Positions 1-7,526 of a stretch of 64,000 bases of DNA are shown piece by piece. The stretch's first letter is position 1; every line of letters begins with the position of its first letter. The notes beneath the pieces were generated by a model. It ran no database searches. It worked only from the letters and a program-made list of their open reading frames with translations, and was not told the DNA's origin. A program made the position numbers and the translations under genes. The DNA comes from Lachnoclostridium sp. An169 (GTDB lineage: Bacteria; Bacillota; Clostridia; Lachnospirales; Lachnospiraceae), in the NCBI RefSeq assembly GCF_002160525.1, contig NZ_NFKT01000005.1, positions 1 to 64,000 of the forward strand, in the 5' to 3' direction.

Positions 1-2
1 TG

Positions 3-698
3 TCCCTGTATGAGCATCAGTCCACATACAGCCCGAACCTTCCTCTGAGATTTCTTCTTTATCTCTCCGATCTGTATTCGGATATGACTAAGAACGATAA
101 TCTCTATGGAACGAAGAAAGTACTGATTCCACCGCCCCAGTTCATTATCTTCTATAACGGGACAGACGAACAGCCGGATCAGAGGATCTTACGGCTCTCC
201 GATCTCTACACTGTAGAAGAAAAAGAACACAAGTTGGAACTTGAGGCTGTTATGCTTAATATAAACCTGGGGCATAATGAGGCGCTCATGCGGGCATGCA
301 AAACGCTTCGGGAGTATGCCCAGTACACGGCACGGGTGCGTCAATACGCCGCCCGGATGCCGCTTGCAGACGCCGTGGAGCGGACGATCACCGAATGTAT
401 CCGGGAGGGGATCCTGAAGGAGTTTCTGGAAAAGAACCGCGCGGAGGCGAAGAAAATGAGTATTTATGAATATGATCAGGAAAAACATATGAGACAGGAA
501 CGGGAAGCCGCCTGGGAGGATGGAGTAACTGCAGGTGAGGAAAAGATACTCCAGTCTCAGATCCGTAAAAAACTTGCCAAGGGAAAAACACTCGCCCAGA
601 TTGCAGATGAGCTGGAGGAATCCGAAAGCGTAATTCAAAGCCAGATCGATAAGATGAATGCAGCAGCTGCATCCGGAGATGGGAAACAGCCAATATAA
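3..698 (+). CDS. Rpn/YhgA-like PD-(D/E)XK family protein, 5' truncated by the window edge
   Basis: The frame is open from base 3 with no stop, so the start lies before the window and only the C-terminal ~231 residues are seen. The segment LPLRFLLYLSDLYSDM followed by QFIIFYNGTDEQPDQ is typical of the recombination-promoting nuclease / 'transposase-like' Rpn family. Its catalytic core would sit mostly upstream and cannot be checked here. The C-terminus has a charged helix (EKNRAEAKKMSIYEYDQE) and a short helix-turn-helix-like tail (KGKTLAQIADELEESESVI), both usual for the family. These proteins are commonly multicopy and accessory. It is convergent with trmL and separated from it by a strong hairpin. 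Family assignment is good; the function in this host is unknown. Confidence 0.8.
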   Translation, partial: SLYEHQSTYSPNLPLRFLLYLSDLYSDMTKNDNLYGTKKVLIPPPQFIIFYNGTDEQPDQRILRLSDLYTVEEKEHKLELEAVMLNINLGHNEALMRACKTLREYAQYTARVRQYAARMPLADAVERTITECIREGILKEFLEKNRAEAKKMSIYEYDQEKHMRQEREAAWEDGVTAGEEKILQSQIRKKLAKGKTLAQIADELEESESVIQSQIDKMNAAAASGDGKQPI

Positions 699-716
699 GC
701 AAATAATATCGTATGA

Positions 717-759
717 TTAAAAAGGGGCCCGGTATATTCCAGAGAAAATACCGGGCCCC
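717..759 (-). terminator. Rho-independent terminator after trmL, possibly bidirectional
   Basis: A perfect 12-bp inverted repeat has arms at 724-735 and 748-759 (GGGGCCCGGTAT and its complement) with a 12-nt loop. Read on the minus strand it is followed directly by a T5 run at 723-719, the classic intrinsic terminator for the minus-strand operon ending with trmL. The plus-strand side has only a weak T tract, so termination of the convergent Rpn-like gene there is possible but less clear. Confidence 0.85.
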
Positions 760-799
760 CTATATTTGCATGTCCTGCTTCCTGCCGCCTGATATTCTG

Positions 800-1300
800 T
801 CAGTCTTCACTCCACCTCAGCCGGTGGAGTTCCCCTTCCGTCTGCATTCCGGCAAAGCCGTTCTGCCTGAGTGCCTCGTACAGCACAATCGCAACGGAAT
901 TTCCCAGATTCAGGGAACGGATTTCTTCCATCATGGGAATCCTGACACAGTTTTCTTCATTCTGCACGAGAATCTCTTCCGGGATTCCCGCGCTCTCTTT
1001 GCCGAACATAATGTAGCAGTCCGGCTCATAATTGATTTCCGTATAAATCTTCTTCGCCTTCGTGGTTGCCATATAGATTTTCGCCCCCGGATTTTTCTCC
1101 AGGAAATCCGCATAATCGATATATGTCGTCACGTCCAGGTCTTTCCAGTAGTCCATCCCGGCGCGCTTCAATGCTTTCTCACTCAGGCTAAAACCGAGCG
1201 GTTCGATCAGGTGAAGCCTGGTTCCGGAAGCCACACAGGTTCTACCTATATTTCCCGTATTCGCCGGAATCTCCGGCTCCAGAAGCACGATGTTAAGCAT
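800..1300 (-). CDS. trmL: tRNA (cytidine(34)-2'-O)-methyltransferase TrmL
   Basis: A 166-residue SPOUT-class methyltransferase of normal length. It is predicted to 2'-O-methylate the wobble nucleotide of certain tRNA-Leu species using S-adenosylmethionine. The N-terminus MLNIVLLEPEIPANTGNIGR is family-typical. The knotted SAM-binding region is visible as FGKESAGIPEEIL and RIPMMEEIRSLNLGNSVA. An in-frame ATG eight codons earlier (1324) is open, but the family begins at MLNIVL, so 1300 is preferred; this start overlaps the end of the aminotransferase gene by 8 nt and implies translational coupling. It is the last gene of the minus-strand chain and is followed by a terminator. Confidence 0.93.
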   Translation of the reverse strand: MLNIVLLEPEIPANTGNIGRTCVASGTRLHLIEPLGFSLSEKALKRAGMDYWKDLDVTTYIDYADFLEKNPGAKIYMATTKAKKIYTEINYEPDCYIMFGKESAGIPEEILVQNEENCVRIPMMEEIRSLNLGNSVAIVLYEALRQNGFAGMQTEGELHRLRWSED

Positions 1301-2504
1301 GGGATTCACCGCCGTCCGTAGCATCTGCCCCGCCGTTTTTCTCCTCGCGCAGGCGCTGAATGAACCGTTCTACACGTCCGAAGGCTTCCTTCAGATCCTC
1401 CAGAGAATATGCGTAGGATATACGGATAAAGCCTTCTCCGCAGTCTCCGAACGCCGTTCCCGGCACAACTGCCACTTTCTCCTCCTCCAGAAGCTTTGTT
1501 GCGAACTCCTCCGAGGTCATCCCGAATTCCTTTATGCTCGGGAATACGTAGAACGCACCGAAGGGTTCGAAACATTCCAGTCCGATCTTCTTGAATTCAT
1601 GCATCAGGAAGCGTCTTCTCTGATCGTATGCCTTGCGCATCTTCTCCACTTCATCCTCGCAGTTGCGCAGTCCTTCCACCGCCGCATACTGGCTGTTTGT
1701 AGGGGCACACATGATGGCAAACTGGTGGAGCTTGGTCATCTGCTCAATGATGCAGTGGGGACCGCAGCAGTAACCCAGACGCCATCCTGTCATGGCAAAT
1801 CCTTTGGAAAAGCCGTTGATGACAATCGTCCTCTCCCTCATGCCCGGCAGGCTGGCGATGGACACATGTTTTCCCTTATAGCTCAGTTCGGAGTAAATCT
1901 CATCGGATATGACATAGAGATCATGCTCCTTTACAAACTCTGCAACCGGCTCCAGATCTTCCTTCGTCATGATCGCTCCGGTAGGATTATTCGGGAACGG
2001 CATGATCAGCACTTTTGTCTTCGGAGTCGTATATTTTTCCAGATCTTCCACCGTCAGCTTAAACTCATTTCTGTCCTGCAGCGGCACAACCACCGGAACT
2101 CCGTCCGCCATCACCGTACATGGCAGGTAGGACACATAGCTTGGCTGGGGGATCAGCACTTCGTCCCCCGGATCCAGCATGCAGCGCAGGCCGATATCGA
2201 TCGCCTCGCTTCCGCCTACCGTGACAAGCGTCTCTGTCTTCGGATTATAAGTTACATGAATGGTCCTCTCCAGGTATTTGCAGATCTCGTTTCTCAGTTC
2301 CTGAAGACCTGCATTTGATGTATAGTAAGTTCTTCCCCGTTCAAGAGAAAAGATGCCCTCCTCGCGGATCCTCCACGGAGTGTCAAAGTCCGGCTCACCC
2401 ACACCCAGAGAGATGGCGTCATCCATCTCATTTACGATGTCGAAAAATTTGCGGATTCCGGAAGGCTGTATATCAATAATCTTCTGTGATAATGGATTTC
2501 TCAT
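1293..2504 (-). CDS. PLP-dependent class I/II aminotransferase
   Basis: A 403-residue fold-type I aminotransferase. The phosphate/pyridine contacts are visible in order: GGSEAID (~97-103), PNNPTGA (171-177), the aspartate of SDEIYSEL (D201), and the Schiff-base lysine K234 in GFSKGFAMTGWRLGY. A C-terminal substrate-carboxylate arginine is likely in FIRISYA. The amino-acid substrate cannot be read from sequence; relatives act on aspartate, aromatic or branched-chain amino acids. ATG 2504 is chosen over GTG 2507 because it forms a TGATG junction with the stop of the upstream Lrp regulator gene. This tight coupling suggests that the regulator controls this enzyme in response to an amino acid. 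Confidence 0.88.
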   Translation of the reverse strand: MRNPLSQKIIDIQPSGIRKFFDIVNEMDDAISLGVGEPDFDTPWRIREEGIFSLERGRTYYTSNAGLQELRNEICKYLERTIHVTYNPKTETLVTVGGSEAIDIGLRCMLDPGDEVLIPQPSYVSYLPCTVMADGVPVVVPLQDRNEFKLTVEDLEKYTTPKTKVLIMPFPNNPTGAIMTKEDLEPVAEFVKEHDLYVISDEIYSELSYKGKHVSIASLPGMRERTIVINGFSKGFAMTGWRLGYCCGPHCIIEQMTKLHQFAIMCAPTNSQYAAVEGLRNCEDEVEKMRKAYDQRRRFLMHEFKKIGLECFEPFGAFYVFPSIKEFGMTSEEFATKLLEEEKVAVVPGTAFGDCGEGFIRISYAYSLEDLKEAFGRVERFIQRLREEKNGGADATDGGESHA

Positions 2505-3007
2505 CACGGTGTCACCAGCATCCTTTCCAACCCCTTTTTCGGCACCATAATCGTACCGTGGTCTTTATATTTCTTCAGGATAAAATGGGTTGCCGTGCTG
2601 AGCACCTCATCAATCGGCGAGAGCTTCTCGGACACGAACCGGGACACTTCTTTGAGTGTTTTCCCCTCGATGGTGACAAGAAGGTCATAACTTCCGGAAA
2701 TCAGGTACACCGAGTACACTTCCGGATAGTTGTAGATCCTTTCTGCGATCCGGTCAAATCCCTGGTCTCTCTGAGGCGTTACCCGCACCTCGATCAGGGC
2801 GGTTACCATCTCTACACCTGCCCGGTCCCAGTCAATCAGTGTGTGATAGCCGCAGATGATCTTTTCCTTCTCCATCTCTGCCATCTCATTTGCCACATCC
2901 GTCTCCTCCACACCGAGAAGGACCGCAAGCTCGTCCAGCGCAACACGGCTGTGCTTCTCTATATATTTCAAAATTTCGATTCTGAGCGCCTCTTTTTTCT
3001 CGTTCAT
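2504..3007 (-). CDS. Lrp/AsnC family transcriptional regulator
   Basis: A 167-residue protein with an N-terminal winged-helix region (RIEILKYIEKHSRVALDELAVLLGVEETDVANEMAEMEKEKII, roughly residues 10-52). A C-terminal RAM ligand-binding domain follows, with the typical YSVYLISGSYDLLVTIEG strand pattern. Proteins of this family sense amino acids and bind DNA as octamers. The ATG at 3007 has AGGAGG nine bases upstream, so it is preferred to an in-frame TTG at 3016. The gene is fused by a 1-nt stop/start overlap to the aminotransferase gene, its probable regulatory target. The gap to the upstream gene is about 90 bp, leaving room for an autoregulated promoter. Confidence 0.9.
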   Translation of the reverse strand: MNEKKEALRIEILKYIEKHSRVALDELAVLLGVEETDVANEMAEMEKEKIICGYHTLIDWDRAGVEMVTALIEVRVTPQRDQGFDRIAERIYNYPEVYSVYLISGSYDLLVTIEGKTLKEVSRFVSEKLSPIDEVLSTATHFILKKYKDHGTIMVPKKGLERMLVTP

Positions 3008-3096
3008 ACTCTCCAACCTCCTGCTTTGCTTCTATTTTCTGTTTTTCTTTTTTTCCGGATATTCCACGTCTGCACACTCGATCCGCATCTGTATAT

Positions 3097-4110
3097 TCAG
3101 TGCTGCTGCGTGCGCTCCGCCCACCACCGCATGAATTCATCCGGTGCCGGTCTGTCCAGATATCTTATCTCGTCTCTGCCTGAGATCACCTTCGCCTTAT
3201 CTGCAGTGGCAACCCCAAGCTTTCCGGCTCGTGCCCCCGCCTTCTCCAGGACTTCCGTAACGCGGTCTGCATCGTCCGCCGCGATGAGGTAACTTCCCGC
3301 AGATGTGAGCAGATAAGGGTTCAGCCGGTAGAATTCACAGAGTTCCACCGTCTCCTGCCGGATAGAGAACTCCGCCATATCCACCTTCATCCCGGTCCCG
3401 GAAGCTTCGGTCAGATCCCACAGAGCCGCCAGAATCCCGCCGCTTCCGATCTGCTGCACCGCAGATATCCCGCTGTCTCCGTTCTTCTGCGCCCCGAGTA
3501 TCACATCCGGCAGCACAAGTTCCCGCCTGAGTTCTCTTATCTGATCCAGAAATGCCGGAACAAAACGTTCCTCCAGTTCCTCTTCCGATTCATCCAGTAT
3601 CCGCAGCGTTCCCTCCAGGCCGGTATACCCGCAGAGGAGGATGGACTGGCCCGGCCGCATCATCCCGCATCGCAGGATCCCGCCGCTGCGCACAGTACCT
3701 GCTGCACTGACATTCACGGTCGGCATTCCCGCTGCCGGACTTACTTCCCCCTGAAAACATGCTGTCTGGAGTTTCATCTGGCGGCATGCCGACTCAATTC
3801 CTGCGGAAAGTTCTTCCACATCGCTCTCACTGCCTCCGGGCGGAAGTGTCATCCGCACAGACAGCGCCTCCGGCTCTGCACCTCTTGCCGCAAGATCTCC
3901 CGCTGCCCTGAGCACCGCATAATAACCGATCTCAGCCGAATTCCCGAAAGCGGATGCCTGGGTCCATAAAAAGTCCTTTTCCCCCGTCCCTTTCAGGGCG
4001 GCGCACCGCTCCTCCGGCGAGAGTCCGAAAAGGACTTCCTCCCGTTCTGTCTGAAATTGTTTTGCACCGGACCGCCGCCAGACGGTCCGGGAAAATTCAC
4101 CTGTTCTCAC
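3097..4110 (-). CDS. AIR-synthase-related (HypE/PurM-like) protein
   Basis: The open frame runs upstream into vanW, but the credible start is the GTG at 4110, preceded by AGAGGAAG at good spacing and 16 nt after the vanW stop; this gives 337 residues. The N-terminal half (SAFGNSAEIGYYAVLRAAGDLAARGAEPEALSVRMTLPPG) and the C-terminal half (MKVDMAEFSIRQETVELCEFYRLNPYLLTSAGSYLIAADD) match the two-domain ATP-binding AIR synthase fold shared by PurM, HypE, SelD and ThiL. The Asp-rich Mg-ATP loop of true enzymes (GDDAA-like) is not evident, so activity is uncertain. No hydrogenase genes are nearby, which argues against a HypE role. The function is unknown. Confidence 0.7.
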   Translation of the reverse strand: MRTGEFSRTVWRRSGAKQFQTEREEVLFGLSPEERCAALKGTGEKDFLWTQASAFGNSAEIGYYAVLRAAGDLAARGAEPEALSVRMTLPPGGSESDVEELSAGIESACRQMKLQTACFQGEVSPAAGMPTVNVSAAGTVRSGGILRCGMMRPGQSILLCGYTGLEGTLRILDESEEELEERFVPAFLDQIRELRRELVLPDVILGAQKNGDSGISAVQQIGSGGILAALWDLTEASGTGMKVDMAEFSIRQETVELCEFYRLNPYLLTSAGSYLIAADDADRVTEVLEKAGARAGKLGVATADKAKVISGRDEIRYLDRPAPDEFMRWWAERTQQH

Positions 4111-4126
4111 TTTGTCTTCCTCTGGT

Positions 4127-5737
4127 CTAATTACCTGTCTCTTCTTCCTCTGTATTTTCTGTTCCGGAGCCGCCGGACTCCTCTGATGTCTCCCCGCCGG
4201 ACTCCTCCGGTTCTGTCTCTGCTGCTTCCCGGGCCGCAAGAATCTCCTGAATGGCCGCCTTGATCTTTGTCTCATCCTGAGTGCTGACAGCTGTCCGCAT
4301 TTTTTCCGTCTCCGCTTCATTGTCTGAGGCGCTTCCTACGGAAACCGTCTTTCCCGAAGCCCGGTACTGGCTGTAATTGATCGTATCCCGGCTGACTTCC
4401 TCTCCATTCTCATACACAATCTTCCACAGCTGCGCCACCAGACCGCTGCGTCCCGAACTGGATGTATACATGGTTCCGATACTGTCGTTGGTGGCAACAT
4501 ACCTGGTCTCATCCGACTCGATCTTCTCCACTGTCTCGCTGACAAATTCGATCGTGCGTCCCTCGGGACGGGTCTCTTTTCCATAAATATTAAATGTGAT
4601 ATTTCCGTCTGAGAGAACCGCCTCGATGTAGACCGGTTCCTCCTTGTTGTTCCTGAATTTCAGATCTTTCAGATCTGTCGCTATCGCGGCATCCATGGAC
4701 GGCTCCACATAGGACACAAGCATGGAGTGCGCATACCGCTCGACAATCTCCACCTCAGCCCGGATCAGAGCATTATACAGTGTCGTTGACACCTGACAGA
4801 TGCCTCCTCCCATGGAATCCACAACCTCGCCGTTTTCATAGGAGGGCGCCATTGCATAGCCGTTCTCTTCCGTATAGGGTGCCATCAAATCGTTGGCGGA
4901 CACTTCCTGCCCCGGCTCAACGAGCGTCCCGCCGATGTGGTTTGCACCGGATTCCACATTTTTTGTTCTGCCTTCACTGCTGTCGCCGTAATATGTGCTG
5001 TATGTTCCGAGAACATCCGTGATCCCGCTCAATGTCTCAGCCGTAATATCCGCCGTCAGGTCCGTCAGTTTCACGGATACCTCGCCGCCTTTTTTGTCCC
5101 ATTCGCCGCCTACCAGGCTGTTTAAGTTCGCTACCGTTCCTTCCACATCAACTGCCTCGCCCAGTTCGTCCTCCACAACTACAGTGGCGCCGTTTTCCTG
5201 AGTGAGCCGCGCATTTACAGGGCTTTTCAGCTGCCCCGCCAGGCGTTCCTGTGCAACCGTCTTTACCTGTTCCGCCGTCACCTCATACTCTACGGGGAAA
5301 GTCTTGTGATTCTCATTCTTCTCGGATTTCTTCAAAATCTTGTAGCAGTCCACCGGGTCGCCGGTCTTGCCGTAATCCACAGCATCACGGATAATCCGTT
5401 CGAGATTCTTCGCCTTCAGTCCGAGTTCTGTCAGCGTGGCCTGAGCCTGCCCGCCATTTTCCAGAGTCAGAGTCACCGTCTCAGCTCCATACTGCTGCAT
5501 GGTCTGCTCTACCGCGGCCTCTGCCTCCGCTGCGGTCATGCCGGATACATCGGTCTCGCCCACACTCACGCCGCCTATGATAATCTCAGGATCGTAACGG
5601 TCTATCGTGCGGTGAAGCATGATCTGCACACCTGTAATCACTCCTATGGCGCACAGGAACACGACAGCCAGTACAATGACTGTCTTTCTGTCCGTCTGCT
5701 GACGTGTCCGCTTCTTCTGACTGTTCCTGTTCTCCAT
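4127..5737 (-). CDS. VanW family cell-surface protein
   Basis: A 536-residue protein with a cytoplasmic basic N-terminus, one signal-anchor helix (residues ~18-41, TVIVLAVVFLCAIGVITGVQIM), then an extracellular part. That part has a peptidoglycan-binding-4-like repeat region (DVSGMTAAEAEAAVEQTMQQYG), a VanW domain with the hallmark GGGICQVSTTLYNALIRAEVEIVERYAHS, and a G5-like domain. The tail is acidic and low in complexity. VanW proteins occur in some vancomycin-resistance clusters but most are, as here, unlinked to van ligases and of unknown cell-wall function. It probably shares a transcript with the AIR-like gene 16 nt downstream. Confidence 0.88.
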   Translation of the reverse strand: MENRNSQKKRTRQQTDRKTVIVLAVVFLCAIGVITGVQIMLHRTIDRYDPEIIIGGVSVGETDVSGMTAAEAEAAVEQTMQQYGAETVTLTLENGGQAQATLTELGLKAKNLERIIRDAVDYGKTGDPVDCYKILKKSEKNENHKTFPVEYEVTAEQVKTVAQERLAGQLKSPVNARLTQENGATVVVEDELGEAVDVEGTVANLNSLVGGEWDKKGGEVSVKLTDLTADITAETLSGITDVLGTYSTYYGDSSEGRTKNVESGANHIGGTLVEPGQEVSANDLMAPYTEENGYAMAPSYENGEVVDSMGGGICQVSTTLYNALIRAEVEIVERYAHSMLVSYVEPSMDAAIATDLKDLKFRNNKEEPVYIEAVLSDGNITFNIYGKETRPEGRTIEFVSETVEKIESDETRYVATNDSIGTMYTSSSGRSGLVAQLWKIVYENGEEVSRDTINYSQYRASGKTVSVGSASDNEAETEKMRTAVSTQDETKIKAAIQEILAAREAAETEPEESGGETSEESGGSGTENTEEEETGN

Positions 5738-5774
5738 CCGCCGTCATCTCCTGCTGTCCATACTCGTCTGCCCC

Positions 5775-5876
5775 CTACATGAGGTAGGGAATCGTCATTG
5801 TCGCCACCATGGCAACGATAACAACAATGATTATAATAGATATGATACGTCTTACCCTTTTATCATTAAAATTCAT
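5775..5876 (-). CDS. 33-residue single-pass membrane micropeptide
   Basis: A short frame reads MNFNDKRVRRIIS, then about 18 hydrophobic residues rich in Ile and Val, and ends IPYLM. The ATG overlaps the last 11 nt of the DUF4234 gene, whose end also supplies the GGAGAAG ribosome binding site. A basic cytosolic head and one membrane helix are what can be seen. Its general shape recalls short Firmicutes membrane peptides such as DUF4044 proteins or Prli42, but I see no residue match strong enough to assign it. It sits between the DUF4234 and vanW genes in the same direction. Confidence 0.6.
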   Translation of the reverse strand: MNFNDKRVRRIISIIIIVVIVAMVATMTIPYLM

Positions 5877-7086
5877 CTTTCTTCTCCACTTTTCTGTATT
5901 TGAAAAGGAAATATAAAATCCACGGTACTGTCTGCACTGCCTCAAACACTGCCCCGCACAGCCCGGGGAACGAAAAATATCCCCATCTGAATATAGTCAG
6001 CAGAATTCCGGCCGCATGGAATATATTATAGACCGCCAGTACAAAAAATACAACCAGGGCTGCCGTAAGGATTACTTTTCTGTTTTCCTCCTCCGCAACG
6101 AATCCGAGAATAAGGAATATTGCCGCAACAGCCGCAGCCGCAATCACAACCCGGTGCTCCATCGCCCCGAAAAATCCCAGATAACGCCAGTACTCTCCGA
6201 AAAAGGAAAGGTGTCCGTATTCCAGCGCAGCCGGAATCCCGGTATAAACAAATGCAATCAGCAGATAATGTGCCGCCGCAAGAACAGGAATATATCGTTT
6301 ATACTCCCGGTCCTTCTGCCATGCAAAAAACGCCATTCCCAGAAGAAGCATCATGGGGAGAAAATATGTCACAAATGTTGCAAATGCATTTCCCAGGGAA
6401 AATCCCCGGAAAAAGGGATGTGTAAAAAGGTTGTACAAAGTGGCAACCGCTGCCATCACCGCCACTGCCGCTGCAGCCGCAGCAGCCGGGAGTTCCGAGG
6501 AGAGAAGCTTCTTTCCCAGATCGGACTGTGCAAAGCCGGTCGCCGTCTTTCGGATCGTATCTGCAGTCTCTGAAAACGGATCTTCCGCTTTCTGCGAGCC
6601 TCCGTACCGGCCTTCATTTCCGCTTTGCGCGCCCCCGTACTGGCCTCCGTTTCCGCTTTGCGAGCCTCCGTACCGGCCTCCGTTTCCGCCGCCGGGATTA
6701 TAGAAGCCACGGTTGTAGCCATCCGCCAGGATATTGCAGTTCTTGATAATGATGTGATAGGAAATCAGACTTCCCACAAAGCAGAATACAATTCCCACCA
6801 GATACCATATGAGGAAGTCGCCGCCTCCCTCCGTGATCGACACTCCATATCTGGGCGCTGCATTCCGCATGCGGTTCGCCTGTTTATAAAACCAGTAAAG
6901 CCCGTAAATACCACATGTTATAATAGACAGAAGCAGAACGACAATATAGTTTGGACTGTCCTCCCCGTCCCCCGCACACATCCGGTTTACATCTTCCGTA
7001 AAGGAATACCAGAAAAAAATGCTGTATATTCCGCATGTAATAATTGACAGTATCAGATATGCCCCAAAACTTCTTCTGCGAATCAT
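5866..7086 (-). CDS. DUF4234 multi-pass membrane protein with Gly-rich repeats
   Basis: A 406-residue membrane protein. The N-terminal ~120 residues show the DUF4234 pattern: two copies of a hydrophobic segment ending in SIITCGIYSIFFWY / SIITCGIYGLYWFYK, then a third segment. A hydrophilic linker (~130-165) follows, with three copies of an 11-residue repeat of the type GGRYGGSQSGN. The C-terminal half carries about six further membrane segments. ATG 7086 overlaps the stop of the DUF2752 gene by 4 nt. The paired DUF2752/DUF4234 arrangement suggests a small membrane complex, but neither family has a firmly known function. Confidence 0.8.
   Translation of the reverse strand: MIRRRSFGAYLILSIITCGIYSIFFWYSFTEDVNRMCAGDGEDSPNYIVVLLLSIITCGIYGLYWFYKQANRMRNAAPRYGVSITEGGGDFLIWYLVGIVFCFVGSLISYHIIIKNCNILADGYNRGFYNPGGGNGGRYGGSQSGNGGQYGGAQSGNEGRYGGSQKAEDPFSETADTIRKTATGFAQSDLGKKLLSSELPAAAAAAAVAVMAAVATLYNLFTHPFFRGFSLGNAFATFVTYFLPMMLLLGMAFFAWQKDREYKRYIPVLAAAHYLLIAFVYTGIPAALEYGHLSFFGEYWRYLGFFGAMEHRVVIAAAAVAAIFLILGFVAEEENRKVILTAALVVFFVLAVYNIFHAAGILLTIFRWGYFSFPGLCGAVFEAVQTVPWILYFLFKYRKVEKKDEF
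6590..6695 (-). repeat. 33-bp in-frame tandem repeat in the DUF4234 gene
   Basis: About three copies of a unit encoding (G/E)G(R/Q)YGG(S/A)QSGN lie in the linker between the DUF4234 domain and the C-terminal membrane half. The period of 33 bp preserves the frame. Confidence 0.85.
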
Positions 7087-7526
7087 AGTTCTCCTCCTCG
7101 TAAAGTCTCAAATAATCTGAACAGTAATCCGTTTTCCGGGTCTGCCGTGATCGGACCGTGCCCCAGAACCACCCGGTATATGTAACATATGGTCATACTG
7201 GCGACCAGAACTGCCGCGCAGATCATCTCTGTTCTTCTGCCCGGCCTTACCGGAATCTTTTCCCTGTGTATGGCGTAGAGAAACGCTGCTCCCGCCGGCA
7301 GAAACATGGGATTCCAGTAGAAAGCCTCTGCCACGCTGCCGCCAAGCAGCGCCAGACAGGCTCTTGTGATTCCACAGCCCGGGCAGGGAATTCCGAAAAG
7401 AAAATAAAAAGGACATCTCCATACCCAGATCAGAACGACTGCAATCAGGATGTGTATAACCAGAATCCGGAGCGCCCTCTTCACTTTTATTCCACTTATC
7501 TTCCCTTTTTCCAAAAGCTGCTTCAT
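7083..7526 (-). CDS. DUF2752 membrane protein
   Basis: A 147-residue protein with three to four membrane segments. It carries the DUF2752 signature around residues 43-62, CPFYFLFGIPCPGCGITRACLALLGG, in which the CPGCG cysteine pair is conserved. The start ATG overlaps the stop of the radical SAM gene by 4 nt, and its own stop overlaps the DUF4234 start by 4 nt, so translation is coupled on both sides. The biochemical role is unknown. Confidence 0.85.
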   Translation of the reverse strand: MKQLLEKGKISGIKVKRALRILVIHILIAVVLIWVWRCPFYFLFGIPCPGCGITRACLALLGGSVAEAFYWNPMFLPAGAAFLYAIHREKIPVRPGRRTEMICAAVLVASMTICYIYRVVLGHGPITADPENGLLFRLFETLRGGEL

